Shown in pieces: positions 16,766-26,360 of a DNA stretch of 64,000 bases. Positions within the stretch are counted from its first letter, which is position 1. The number at the start of each line of letters is the position of its first letter. The notes below the pieces were generated by a model that had not been told where the DNA came from, made no database searches, and saw only the letters and a program-made list of their open reading frames with translations. Position numbers and translations under genes: made by a program. The stretch is from DATFVA01 sp963800255. Its GTDB lineage: Bacteria > Bacteroidota > Ignavibacteria > Ignavibacteriales > Ignavibacteriaceae. The DNA lies in contig CAWDAK010000022.1 of the NCBI GenBank assembly GCA_963800255.1, positions 248,001-312,000 on the forward strand. The letters run 5' to 3'.

Positions 16766-18463
16766 TCATTCTTTCACCTTAAAACCATTGTCTTCCAGGT
16801 TTTGTTTAACCTTCGCTATAGGCAGTTCTGCCAAAGTCATTCCGCAAAGCGGGCATTTGCCCGGTTCATCAGAAATAACATTCCAGTCCATCTGATCCTG
16901 GAAAAGTTTTCCGTCATTATTCTTATCAATGGACTTAAGATCAATTACTCCCTCGCGTAATATGTTTTCAGTAAATCCGGAAGCAGTTGGAGCAGGTTCG
17001 TGCTTTAGTTCAGTTTTCTTTTCAAGCTTTACAGGTTGTTTCGGATTCTTTACATCACTATTATCATTCATATCCACCTGCTTTCCGGCAGCAACAGAAT
17101 CTGATGGTGCGTCCTGCATCATTCCTATGGCTGATTTAAGGTTGCTCTCAGAATCAATTAAGAACTGAGCTGAAGTAACTATTTTTGATCCTACTGTTAA
17201 TCCTTTTAAAACCTGGTAATAACCATTTGAATATCCGCCAAGGGTAACAGGCTGCGGCTTAAATCTGCCGTCTCCCAGGGAAAGAATAACAATGTCCCTT
17301 GCGCCGCTTCTGATAACAGCATTCTCAGGCACAACAGGAGTGGGACCAAAATCTTTTCCATTGATCTCCACACTGGCGAACATTTCAGGCTTCAGTTTTC
17401 CATTCTTATTGTTAATATCAATACGCACCTTTACCGTCCGCGATTTGGCGTCCAGAGTCGGATAAATGAATGATACTTTCCCATCAAAAGTTTGTCCGGG
17501 CATGTAATTAAATTTAATTTTAGCAGGGGAGCCGGCATCAATCTTTGAAAGTTCATATTCGTATACGTCGGCAACCAGCCACAGGTTTGAGAGATCAGAG
17601 ATCTGAAGCAGCGGCATCCCAGCATTGATTTTCTGACCTTCGAGGACATCTTTGGAAATTACCGTACCGCTGTTCTTTGCATACAGGGTTACGTATGTTT
17701 TTATCTCCTTGGTCTCCTTTAATTTCTCAATATCCCTCTGTGGAACATCGAGCAGCTGAAGTTTCCTTACTGTATTCTTAACGAGTTCATTGCCGCTTTC
17801 CATAACATCTTTTATGGATGACTGGTTTACGCTGTTATTATACGAAAGCGCTGTCAGAAGCTCCTGCTGTGCCGATACAAGCTCAGGAGAATAGATATCC
17901 ATAAGCTTTTCACCTCTGGTTACCTTCTCGCCTGTATAATTTACATATAGCTTTTCAATCCAGCCGCCTGATCTTGTCGTTACGATGTAGTCAGTTTTTT
18001 CATTTGATTTCAACACACCGTTTGTGGTGACAACCGGGGAGAGATTTTTCAGCTGGACAGAAGATAGCTTAACATTCATATTCTGAACGACGGCAGGATC
18101 TATTTTTACGATTCCTGAATTTCCTGCCTCATCATCATAAACCGGCACAAGGTCCATGCCCATCTTAGATTTGCCGGGATGATCATAGATTTCATTTGCA
18201 TCCATAGGGGCGCGCCAGAATAGAATTTTTCGTTGACCTGATTGACTTTTTCCTGTGGCGCTGTTTTTAACAGGCACTAGCTTCATTCCGCAAATAGGGC
18301 AATCGCCGGGATGATCCTCAATTATATCGGGATGCATTCCGCACGTATACAGTTGTTTTTCGGTTTTAACTTCGGGGGTATTGTTTAACGTTGTTGTCAG
18401 TATGAGCCCAAGAGCTGCGATAATGACTACAATAATCGTTACAATCATATATTTCTTATTCAT
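16766..18463 (-). CDS. cusB: CusB-type periplasmic adaptor with extra metal modules at both ends
   Basis: 565-residue membrane-fusion adaptor of the CusCBA pump. Order: N-terminal signal anchor (about 5-27); two heavy-metal-binding domains, the first complete (YTCGMHPDII...CPICGMKLVPV), the second of the known Cys-less type (FWRAPMDANEIYDHPGK, KMGMDLVPV); the adaptor barrel, lipoyl and hairpin region (about 115-440); and an unusual C-terminal extension (about 500-565) with the D-x-N-x-D-G-K plus CPLCGM module also found in the 12827-13390 protein. The ATG overlaps the cusC stop (ATGA). The C-terminal module resembles fused CusF-like domains in arrangement though not in fold; it may hand metal to the adaptor. 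Family call secure; module role inferred. Confidence 0.95.
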   Translation of the reverse strand: MNKKYMIVTIIVVIIAALGLILTTTLNNTPEVKTEKQLYTCGMHPDIIEDHPGDCPICGMKLVPVKNSATGKSQSGQRKILFWRAPMDANEIYDHPGKSKMGMDLVPVYDDEAGNSGIVKIDPAVVQNMNVKLSSVQLKNLSPVVTTNGVLKSNEKTDYIVTTRSGGWIEKLYVNYTGEKVTRGEKLMDIYSPELVSAQQELLTALSYNNSVNQSSIKDVMESGNELVKNTVRKLQLLDVPQRDIEKLKETKEIKTYVTLYAKNSGTVISKDVLEGQKINAGMPLLQISDLSNLWLVADVYEYELSKIDAGSPAKIKFNYMPGQTFDGKVSFIYPTLDAKSRTVKVRIDINNKNGKLKPEMFASVEINGKDFGPTPVVPENAVIRSGARDIVILSLGDGRFKPQPVTLGGYSNGYYQVLKGLTVGSKIVTSAQFLIDSESNLKSAIGMMQDAPSDSVAAGKQVDMNDNSDVKNPKQPVKLEKKTELKHEPAPTASGFTENILREGVIDLKSIDKNNDGKLFQDQMDWNVISDEPGKCPLCGMTLAELPIAKVKQNLEDNGFKVKE

Positions 18464-19746
18464 TTCAAATTCTCCAATTTCGAATTCTCTTTTAAATCTG
18501 ATCCTGTTAAAAATTCAAGACCGGCAATTTCTTTCAGATAGTCTGTTTCCAGCCGGTAAAGATTTGTTTCCACCTGGTACAGTTTGTTTTGAGAATCGAT
18601 AACATTTATAAAGTCGATTTGTCCTGTCTGATAGCTTGAGAGTGCCGAGTTAAAGGTCTGCTGAGCCTGCGGATACTCCGCTTCTTTAATCAGCCGGATC
18701 CTTGCCTTAAGCGAATTAAGCTTTGCAGTGGAAGCTCCGAAATTATGGGCAAGTACCTGCATTGCGAGAGCATACTGCTGGGCATACATCTCCTGCATCG
18801 ATTCTGCTTCCTGAACCCTGGCTGTAACCTTGCCGCCGTAATTCAGCGGAAGACTAATACCCACCATAACCGAGAAAAAATCTGTAAGGGGAGTATTGGT
18901 TTTCGCTATCTCATCCCGTTGTGAGTATTGAACCGAAAGATTAAAGTTGGGATAGCGGTCATAATTTGCCAGGTTTTCCTGAAGCGTTGCCTTTTCCTGT
19001 GCAATGCGGAAACCTTTAAGATAGGCACGGTTTTGAACAGCAAGAGAATCAAGCTCTTCCACCGTATAATTACGGAATGTTATATCAGGAATTCCACGGG
19101 TTGCAATCATATTTTCCGGGGGAAGAAGCAGGAGAGAGTTCAACTCAGCTGTTATAGAAGCCTCTTTACCTTTCAGTTCCTCGATGCTGCCGCTTATGTT
19201 TGTTAATTCCAGCTCAACTTTAAGAATATTCTGCTGACTTGCAGTAGAAACTTCATACTTGGTCCTTACAACATCGGAAATATCATCCAGCAGCTTTTTG
19301 CTTTCCTTTTTAATTGAAATCGCTTTACGGATGTAGCTTAACTCATAATATGATTGACTTACGTTTTTAATTATTTCATTCTTTGCGTCATCGTATTCCT
19401 GTTTTACTATCTCAACATCTTTTGAGGCTACATCAGCTGCAGCACCAAGCTTTCCGGGGAAGGGAATTCCCTGGCTTAAGCCAACGATTTTTCCAGTCAT
19501 TGGCTCCTGTGTGAATGAAAAGCTGTTGACGGGAAGATTTGCAAGTCCCAGGGTTAAAGTAGGATCCGGAAGGTTGGAATTCTGCTCAATCCTATTAGCA
19601 GCTGCTTCAGTTTTTGCCTGGAGCATTTTCAGTTTAGGACTAACATTCACAGCAAGGCTGGTCAGGGAGTCAAGCGATTGACTATAAATCAAGCCTGGTG
19701 TGGTTATAAAACATAACAGAAATAATATCTGCCTTACTCTTTTCAT
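18460..19746 (-). CDS. cusC: CusC-type outer-membrane efflux channel (TolC family)
   Basis: 428-residue TolC-family protein, the outer-membrane duct of the CusCBA system. A signal peptide (about 1-22) is followed by two OEP repeats rich in long helices (for example QENLANYDRYPNFNLSVQYS and AQQTFNSALSSYQTGQIDFI). It is first in the tight cusC-cusB-cusA series and overlaps cusB by 4 bases. The 120-base gap upstream separates it from the Cys-rich secreted protein gene at 19867-20292 on the same strand. Confidence 0.93.
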   Translation of the reverse strand: MKRVRQILFLLCFITTPGLIYSQSLDSLTSLAVNVSPKLKMLQAKTEAAANRIEQNSNLPDPTLTLGLANLPVNSFSFTQEPMTGKIVGLSQGIPFPGKLGAAADVASKDVEIVKQEYDDAKNEIIKNVSQSYYELSYIRKAISIKKESKKLLDDISDVVRTKYEVSTASQQNILKVELELTNISGSIEELKGKEASITAELNSLLLLPPENMIATRGIPDITFRNYTVEELDSLAVQNRAYLKGFRIAQEKATLQENLANYDRYPNFNLSVQYSQRDEIAKTNTPLTDFFSVMVGISLPLNYGGKVTARVQEAESMQEMYAQQYALAMQVLAHNFGASTAKLNSLKARIRLIKEAEYPQAQQTFNSALSSYQTGQIDFINVIDSQNKLYQVETNLYRLETDYLKEIAGLEFLTGSDLKENSKLENLK

Positions 19747-19866
19747 TAAAATCCTCTTGCAATTTTTTTTTTTTGATCAGATGTTCTGATCCTTTACCTG
19801 TTTAATTAAATAAATTAACCAGCGGGTACAGATATTCCTGTCCCTTTAGTAAAAATTGTAAGGGTA

Positions 19867-20292
19867 TTAAATGATAAGGACTGAGATATTTAAATAGATA
19901 TGGTTACCGGCGGCCGGCGGTGAGGAATTACTACAGAAACCAAAAGCATCAGAAAATGCAGGGGGTTGGTATGAAGTAAAGATACCGGTGACTAATGTCT
20001 TTACACCGGATTTTACATTTATATCATTCCCGGCAGAGATAAGCTGGTCAGTAATGTTATGATCAACTACTTTAAATTGGCAGCAGCCATTAAATTCATT
20101 AAGGGTGATCTTAACCGGGTTTTCTTCTTCCTTGCTACAGCAGTTGTGTTTTGCTTTCACTTGCTTATGCATTTTACAGGCAGAAGCTGAAGATAACCCG
20201 TTAACGCTGCATATATGAAGAGAAATGGGGAATCCTGTAGTTGAGAACAGGAAAGTTCCCAGCAATGTCAATATAAATAGTTTTCTTTTCAT
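19867..20292 (-). CDS. Cys-rich secreted small protein, HYC_CC_PP-like
   Basis: 141-residue secreted protein (ATG at 20292; a TTG lies just before it). After a signal peptide (about 1-21) come SLHICSVNG, SACKMHKQ, KHNCCSKEE and FNGCCQFKVVD: a single Cys after His, then spaced CC pairs. This spacing matches the short Bacteroidota periplasmic HYC_CC_PP-type proteins that sit near heavy-metal transporters. The function of that family is unknown; metal binding is inferred. It precedes cusC on the same strand and may be the first gene of the copper unit. Confidence 0.7.
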   Translation of the reverse strand: MKRKLFILTLLGTFLFSTTGFPISLHICSVNGLSSASACKMHKQVKAKHNCCSKEEENPVKITLNEFNGCCQFKVVDHNITDQLISAGNDINVKSGVKTLVTGIFTSYQPPAFSDAFGFCSNSSPPAAGNHIYLNISVLII

Positions 20293-20495
20293 CAATTGTT
20301 GTCAAACATATAATATTTCACCAATAAAAGCAACAACCGTGCCTTTCATTTATTGTTAATAACCAGCAATAATTGAATAATATTATCACATCTGATACAA
20401 TTTTTCTTAGATAATTATCAAAATTAAAATATCAGCGTATCGTTAGAGTACCATTTGTTACTTCTTGGTTATGGCTCCTAAGTTGGCTGATATGG

Positions 20496-23400
20496 TCACT
20501 TTACAGCTCCTTCAGTAACTATATTAGCGGGTCCGGATCCGGTATGCGGCGTATCGCTAACTTTTTCTCCGGCTGTATTCTTTGTCCGTGTAAACTTTGC
20601 CAGCAGGGTGTATACTACAGGTACAATTAATAGAGTAAGGAATGTTGAAAAGAACATTCCGCCTGTAACGGCAAGACCTAAGGGACGCCTGGATTCTGCA
20701 CCTGCTCCTAATCCTATCGCTATCGGTAAAATTCCGAAGATCGTAGCGAAGGATGTCATAAGGATAGGTCTTAAACGGATTATTGCCGAATTGATAACTG
20801 CTTCTATGTATGGAATTCCCTGGGCGCGCTGCTGGTTTGCAAATTCAATTATAAGAATAGAATTTTTAGTCACCAGCCCTATCAGCATAATCAGGCCTAT
20901 TTGTGAATAGATGTTTAGGCTTTGTCCAAAAATGTATAAAGTAAGCAAGGCTCCGAAAATTGCCAGAGGAACCGAGAGCAGTATTGTTAATGGATGCACA
21001 AAACTTTCGAATTGCGCAGATAGCACCAGGTAGATAAAAATAATTGCAAGAATAAACATAAAATATAATGCGGAACTTGAATCTTTATACTCCAGAGATT
21101 GACCTGCATACTCATGCTTTATTCCCGGAGGCAGTTTTTCACTGGCAATCCGATCAAGATCATCAAGGGCTTTACCTAAGGGGACACCCGGAGCAAGTCC
21201 TGCAGATATAGTTGCTGATCGTACACGGTTGTAATGATTTAGTTCCTTAGGAGCAACCGTGCTTTTAACTTTTACAATATTTGCAAGCTGAACCAGTCCG
21301 CCTGAACTTTTTATATATATATTCCTTATAGCATCAGGGGATGAGCGGTATTCCGGTCTTAGCTGAAGTATTACATCGTATTGTTTTGTTCCGCGTTTGA
21401 AATCAGTCACTTTCCTGCCGCCGAGCAAAGTTTCAAGGGTTGAGCCTATTTCTGTTACAGATACACCAAGGTGAGAGGCGCGTTCCCTGTCGATATCAAC
21501 ATCAAGCTGAGGTTTATTCAGCCTGAGATCGCTATCCATATTTATAAGATATCCGAGTTTTGATGCTTCGCTCATCATAATGCCTGTGGCTTTACTCAGC
21601 TCATCGTAACTATCAGCCTGCAGAACATACTCAACCGGGTTTGCATTAAAAGAGGCACCGAGACTTGGAGGGTTTATAACAAATGCAAGAACGCCCGGAA
21701 TGGAAATCAGCTGAGGGAAAAGCTCCTGAATTATCTCCTGCTGTGATTTCTCGCGTTCGCTCCTTGGTTTAAGATTTAAAAACATAAAGCTGTTTGTAAC
21801 ACTTCCCGGTCCTCCGAAACTCAAACCGGTAGCAGAGAAAAGTCCCTGTACATCAGGATTGTTAAGAAGTATATGTTCAATTTGTTTTACATATGTATCT
21901 GTGTATTCCAGGGTTGAACCTTCCGGTGCGATCACTATCCCGAAACCGACTCCACGGTCCTCTACGGGGACAAGCTCACTCGGTAAAAGCCTGAAAAGAA
22001 AGATGCCAAGTATGATGGTAGCTATTCCGCCTGAAATCACGATGAGCCGATGTCTCAATGACCATCTTAACAACCTTTCATATGTTCTGTTAAGCCATTC
22101 AAAAAAACTATCGAATGATCTTGATGCAAAGTTCTGACTTGCTCCATGCAGCGGCCGGAGGATTTGCGAAGATATCATAGGGGTTAGAGTAAGGGCCACA
22201 AAACCTGAAATTAAAATTGCAACGGCAACCGCTACACCGAACTCATTAAATAATCTGCCCACATTTCCCGAAAGGAATGCGAGAGGAATGAACACCGCAA
22301 CAAGGGTTATTGTTGTTGAAATAATTGCGAATCCTATTTCTTTACTTCCGTCAATAGCTGCCTGCCACCGTGGTTTTCCCATCTCCATATGCCGGTAAAT
22401 ATTTTCAAGAACAACTATTGCATCATCAACTACGAGCCCTATGGCAAGCACTAATCCGAGCAGTGTTAGTATGTTTATTGTAAAGCCGGCAAAATAAACG
22501 GCTGCGAGTGCACCTATAATAGAGATTGGAATTGCAATTGAAGGAATAATTGTAGCGCGGAAGCTTTTCAGGAATGCCAGTACCACAAGCACAACAAGTA
22601 TCAGAGCTATGAGGAGCGTTTGTTCCACTTCGGATATTGATTCTTTTATGAACTCGGAGCTGTCGAATGCAACCTCAAGCTTCATCCCCGGCGGCAGCAG
22701 TTTTCGCAGCTCAGGCACCCTGCTGATAACATCGGATGCAACGTCTACAGTACTTGCTTTTGACTGTTTGACTATACCGAGGCCCACGGCAAGCTGTCCA
22801 TTCCAGCGGGCTACTGATCGTTCATCTTCGGCTCCTACCTCAACATCAGCAATATCGCGGAGCCTGATTACAGCATTTCCTTTCTGAGACACAATGATTG
22901 CTCCGAATTGTTCGGGAGTATCCAGATCTCCACGTGTACGGACAGCAAATTCACGCTGGGTTCCTTCAACCCGTCCGCCTGGTATCTCGGCATTCTCGCT
23001 TCTTACTGCGTTTTCAATATCCTGCACGCTTAGACCATATGCAGCCATCCTTAAAGGATCAAGCCACACCCTCATTGCATATCTTCGTTCGCCGCCTATG
23101 ATAACAGAACCTACACCGGGAATCCGCTGGACTTTTTCCTTCAGCACCCGGTCTACATAATCAGATAGTTCAAGTCCTGAATACTTCGTACTTGAAAGCG
23201 CCAGCCACACAATGGCCTGAGCATTCGCATCAACTTTAGAAATAACCGGGTCGTCAATTTCCTGGGGCAGTGATCCGCGCACCCGGGAAACCCTCTCGCG
23301 AACATCATTGGCTGCCTCATTTACATCCACATTCAGGTCAAACTGAATTGTTATTACTGAACCTCCCTCCTGGCTGGATGAACTGATGGTTTTAACTCCC

Positions 23401-23624
23401 TCAAGTGTGGCAAACTGTTCTTCCATTATATCAGATATTTCTGTTTCAACTACATTTGAGCTTGCACCCCTGTAGAGAGTTACCACCGAAATCACTGGTG
23501 GATCGATGTCAGGGTATTCCCGAACAGGGAGCTGAGTGAAAGAGATAATCCCAAACAGCAGGATTGCAAGGCTCATCACCGTTGCAAATACCGGTCGTCG
23601 TATCGAAATATCACTTAGCTTCAT
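20496..23624 (-). CDS. HAE1-type RND multidrug efflux pump
   Basis: 1042-residue inner-membrane RND transporter of the AcrB/MexB (HAE1) class, exporting hydrophobic or amphiphilic compounds with proton antiport. Motifs: N-terminal SIRRPVFATVMSLAI, the TM4 double aspartate in GLVVDDAIVVLENIYRHM, the TM10 lysine in GLVTKNSILIIEFANQ and the TM11 RLRPILMTSFATIFG. The three metal-relay methionines of CusA are absent, which distinguishes it from 13540-16722. It is the last gene of a tolC-MFP-RND series on the minus strand. Substrate not predictable from sequence. Confidence 0.95.
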   Translation of the reverse strand: MKLSDISIRRPVFATVMSLAILLFGIISFTQLPVREYPDIDPPVISVVTLYRGASSNVVETEISDIMEEQFATLEGVKTISSSSQEGGSVITIQFDLNVDVNEAANDVRERVSRVRGSLPQEIDDPVISKVDANAQAIVWLALSSTKYSGLELSDYVDRVLKEKVQRIPGVGSVIIGGERRYAMRVWLDPLRMAAYGLSVQDIENAVRSENAEIPGGRVEGTQREFAVRTRGDLDTPEQFGAIIVSQKGNAVIRLRDIADVEVGAEDERSVARWNGQLAVGLGIVKQSKASTVDVASDVISRVPELRKLLPPGMKLEVAFDSSEFIKESISEVEQTLLIALILVVLVVLAFLKSFRATIIPSIAIPISIIGALAAVYFAGFTINILTLLGLVLAIGLVVDDAIVVLENIYRHMEMGKPRWQAAIDGSKEIGFAIISTTITLVAVFIPLAFLSGNVGRLFNEFGVAVAVAILISGFVALTLTPMISSQILRPLHGASQNFASRSFDSFFEWLNRTYERLLRWSLRHRLIVISGGIATIILGIFLFRLLPSELVPVEDRGVGFGIVIAPEGSTLEYTDTYVKQIEHILLNNPDVQGLFSATGLSFGGPGSVTNSFMFLNLKPRSEREKSQQEIIQELFPQLISIPGVLAFVINPPSLGASFNANPVEYVLQADSYDELSKATGIMMSEASKLGYLINMDSDLRLNKPQLDVDIDRERASHLGVSVTEIGSTLETLLGGRKVTDFKRGTKQYDVILQLRPEYRSSPDAIRNIYIKSSGGLVQLANIVKVKSTVAPKELNHYNRVRSATISAGLAPGVPLGKALDDLDRIASEKLPPGIKHEYAGQSLEYKDSSSALYFMFILAIIFIYLVLSAQFESFVHPLTILLSVPLAIFGALLTLYIFGQSLNIYSQIGLIMLIGLVTKNSILIIEFANQQRAQGIPYIEAVINSAIIRLRPILMTSFATIFGILPIAIGLGAGAESRRPLGLAVTGGMFFSTFLTLLIVPVVYTLLAKFTRTKNTAGEKVSDTPHTGSGPANIVTEGAVK

Positions 23625-23679
23625 AATAAAAACTCCTGGTGTCTGATAAAAATTTATTCATTCTTTTTTAAGAAAATTA

Positions 23680-24774
23680 TTACCTTGCTGAAGTTGAATT
23701 ACCCTGAACAATAGGCATAACTTTGGCACCGTCAAAAAGTTTCTGATGGCCGGTTCTTACAACCTGGCTCCCTTTAGTAAGTCCGGTTAGAATTTCCACA
23801 ACAAGGGGTGTCTGCATTCCTAATGTGACAGGTGTGGCCGAAACTGTACTGTCGCTATTCACTACATAAACAAATGATTGATCACCATTGGCAAAAACAG
23901 CTTCATTGGGAACTGTGAGTGCATCCGCATGTTCGCTTAATATTGCGGCTACATTTGCCGACATCCCCGGGCGAAATTTTTGTCCCGGGTTCTGAACCCT
24001 TGCAACAACTTTCACATTGCGGGTTTCAGAATCAAGAATAGGTTCGATGGCAATGATTCTTCCTGAAACTGAGTAGCCGGGAAATATCGTGGAAGAAATA
24101 ACAACTTTAGCATCCTTTTTCATCTGAGCAAGATACCGTTCCGGTGCTGAAAAGCTGACACGAATCTCCTTCAGGTTTGCCAGTTCAGTTATCTCCTGGC
24201 CAGTGCGCAGGAAGGTTCCTATACTTATTTTACGTGTACCGATGGTTCCCTCGAAAGGGGCAGTTATGCGTGTTTTTGCATTTCGTGCTCTGGCCAGTTC
24301 ATAATTTGCTTCAGCTACTTTCAGGTTCGCCACTGCATCATCAAGATCCTGCTGTGATCCTGCTTTCTGGTCAACAATAATTTTCACACGGTTATAGGCT
24401 GATTGGCTCTGGTTGTAAAGTGCTTCTGTCCGGTTTACTTCCGCAGAGAGCTGTGAATCATCAAGCTGGGCTATAAGCTCACCCTTTTTTATTAAACTGC
24501 CTTCATTGAAAGGCAAACTTTTCACCGAAGCATCTATCTCTGCAACGATTTTCACTTCTTCAATAGCTTCAATCGTCCCAACAGCTTCAAATTTATCGGC
24601 AATGTTCTCTGTCTTTACATCGGTTACCTCAACCGGGGTGGGAGGCATTTTAAATCCGCCTGCAGAACCCTGTTCACTTGAACATCCTGCAATCAGCAGC
24701 AAAGCTGATACTAAGAGACAAGTGTAAAGACAGTTATGCTTAACATATTTAATTATCATATGTTTACCTTTCAT
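23680..24774 (-). CDS. RND periplasmic adaptor lipoprotein (AcrA-like)
   Basis: 364-residue membrane-fusion protein. The N-terminus carries a lipobox (LLLIAGC, Cys about 31), so it is a lipoprotein like AcrA. Barrel-sandwich and hairpin segments (KIVAEIDASVKSLPFNEGSL, AQLDDSQLSAEVNRTEAL) are followed by ITAPFEGTIGTRKISIGTFL and a C-terminal membrane-proximal domain. The ATG at 24774 has GGAG about 10 bases before it. It lies 14 bases after the TolC gene and 55 before the RND gene, so all three form one unit. Confidence 0.94.
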   Translation of the reverse strand: MKGKHMIIKYVKHNCLYTCLLVSALLLIAGCSSEQGSAGGFKMPPTPVEVTDVKTENIADKFEAVGTIEAIEEVKIVAEIDASVKSLPFNEGSLIKKGELIAQLDDSQLSAEVNRTEALYNQSQSAYNRVKIIVDQKAGSQQDLDDAVANLKVAEANYELARARNAKTRITAPFEGTIGTRKISIGTFLRTGQEITELANLKEIRVSFSAPERYLAQMKKDAKVVISSTIFPGYSVSGRIIAIEPILDSETRNVKVVARVQNPGQKFRPGMSANVAAILSEHADALTVPNEAVFANGDQSFVYVVNSDSTVSATPVTLGMQTPLVVEILTGLTKGSQVVRTGHQKLFDGAKVMPIVQGNSTSAR

Positions 24775-24788
24775 TTTTATAATCTCCG

Positions 24789-26360
24789 TTATTGCGTTCC
24801 GCCGGGGTAATATCCCGAGGTTAACCTTGTTAAATCAGATACCGCTTTTACTGTTTTAACCAGTGCATCTGAATAGCGCTGCTGAGCTACGGCAAAATCC
24901 TGACTTAACCTTACAAGCTCAAATGCTGAAACCTTTCCGTTTTTAAATTCAATCATTCCAATCCTTACCTGTTCCTGAGCCGCATCCACACCATTTCTGG
25001 CAGCTTTAATTCTTTCATTGCCATGAACAAGCTCCCTGTAGGAGGTTCTTACCTGCTGTTCGAGGTTCCGTGCCAGTTCAATATAAGTCTGCTTTACTCC
25101 ATACAGGCTTGCCTCAAGTCTGTCTTCTTCGCCAAGCCCGGTTCTAAGTCCCAGAGGAAAAGTAATTTCTACCCCGACACTCCATCCCGGATAATTACGT
25201 TTATATATTTCCGAGAGGACGTCACTGTATGATCCGGAATTGGATGAACGCAGAGTATCATTGCCGAAAAAAACATCCTGTGAAGTTCCTCCAAGCGCAT
25301 TGCTTGAAATTGAAGCAACAAAATCAACTTTCGGGAGTGCCTCCCAGGAAGCGGCACCTAGTAATGTTTTTGCTATTTCAACCTGTTTGGCTGCAGCCTG
25401 AAGATTAAGATTATTATTCAATGTATGATCAATCAGATCATCAAGCGATGCAGCATTAAATTCTTCAGGCGGATTGTCTGTGGTTATGAACCTGTTGAGA
25501 CCTGAACCGGGACGCCTTCCAATCAGAACCGCAAACTGGTCTGATTGTGTATCGAGCTGTTCTTCTCTATCAATCATTAGAAGTTTTTGTTCGGCCCTGA
25601 ATGTCTGGGCATTTGCAACCTGGCTCGGACCTATCAGGCCTGCCTTCGCTCTAAGCTGTGCTTCCTCAAGCAAAGATTCGGCATGTTCAAGTGTAAGTTT
25701 CTGAACTGCATAATCCCTCTCAGCTGCATAGAGACTCCAGTAAGCCTGCTCTACCGAAGAGTTAAGTTTAAGAGCTTCCTGGTCATAGACAGCTTTGAAT
25801 GATTCCACTTGCAGTTCAGCCTGGCTTAGTGCCTTACGTGCAGAAGCAGTAAATCCTCCCAGGAGGGACTGCCGCAATGAAACGGAACCTACTGCATCAT
25901 ATTCCGGATTCAGAAACGCAAACTGTGAATTGGATTTCAAACGGGAAGAAGTTAACCTTAGCTCCAGTTCGGTTCCTGTCGGAAGATCCAGCCTAAGTCC
26001 GGTTGAAAAATCTGTTTCTTTAGTAGCGAGAATAGAAGCGCCTGAAAAGAATGAAGCAGCGGGAACTTTCTGGTCATTATAATACAAGTTCAGGAAAAAT
26101 ACAGGATCAAATCTGCCTCTTTCACTTCGCAAGGTTCCGAGGGAAGCTTTATACAAAGCTTCAGCCTGTTTATATGATGCTGAATTTTGCTTAGCATATT
26201 CTTCTGCCTGAATCAGGGTAAGTTTTTCACCGGATAAATTCGTCAGGATTATCTCCAGCGCGCTATCCGGGTTTACTATTGACTGGCTTTTACTGACTGA
26301 AATAGTATTCAGTACCAGCAGAAAAATCAAAAGAATTAAGTTCCTGGAAAAGTTGGGCAT
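24789..26360 (-). CDS. TolC-family outer-membrane efflux channel
   Basis: 523-residue outer-membrane channel protein of the TolC/OEP family. Signal peptide (about 1-25), then two helical repeats with AEEYAKQNSASYKQAEALYK and NGVDAAQEQVRIGMIEFKNG as typical pieces. It is longer than the CusC-type protein at 18460-19746, partly through loops between the repeats. First gene of the tolC-MFP-RND series on the minus strand, so the promoter should lie in the 26361-26450 region, where a perfect inverted repeat is found. Confidence 0.92.
   Translation of the reverse strand: MPNFSRNLILLIFLLVLNTISVSKSQSIVNPDSALEIILTNLSGEKLTLIQAEEYAKQNSASYKQAEALYKASLGTLRSERGRFDPVFFLNLYYNDQKVPAASFFSGASILATKETDFSTGLRLDLPTGTELELRLTSSRLKSNSQFAFLNPEYDAVGSVSLRQSLLGGFTASARKALSQAELQVESFKAVYDQEALKLNSSVEQAYWSLYAAERDYAVQKLTLEHAESLLEEAQLRAKAGLIGPSQVANAQTFRAEQKLLMIDREEQLDTQSDQFAVLIGRRPGSGLNRFITTDNPPEEFNAASLDDLIDHTLNNNLNLQAAAKQVEIAKTLLGAASWEALPKVDFVASISSNALGGTSQDVFFGNDTLRSSNSGSYSDVLSEIYKRNYPGWSVGVEITFPLGLRTGLGEEDRLEASLYGVKQTYIELARNLEQQVRTSYRELVHGNERIKAARNGVDAAQEQVRIGMIEFKNGKVSAFELVRLSQDFAVAQQRYSDALVKTVKAVSDLTRLTSGYYPGGTQ

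Noticed and set aside
20429..20493. ATATCAGC/GCTGATAT inverted repeat after the HAE1 RND gene
   Set aside because: The loop is 49 bases and no T-run follows; too weak to call a terminator.
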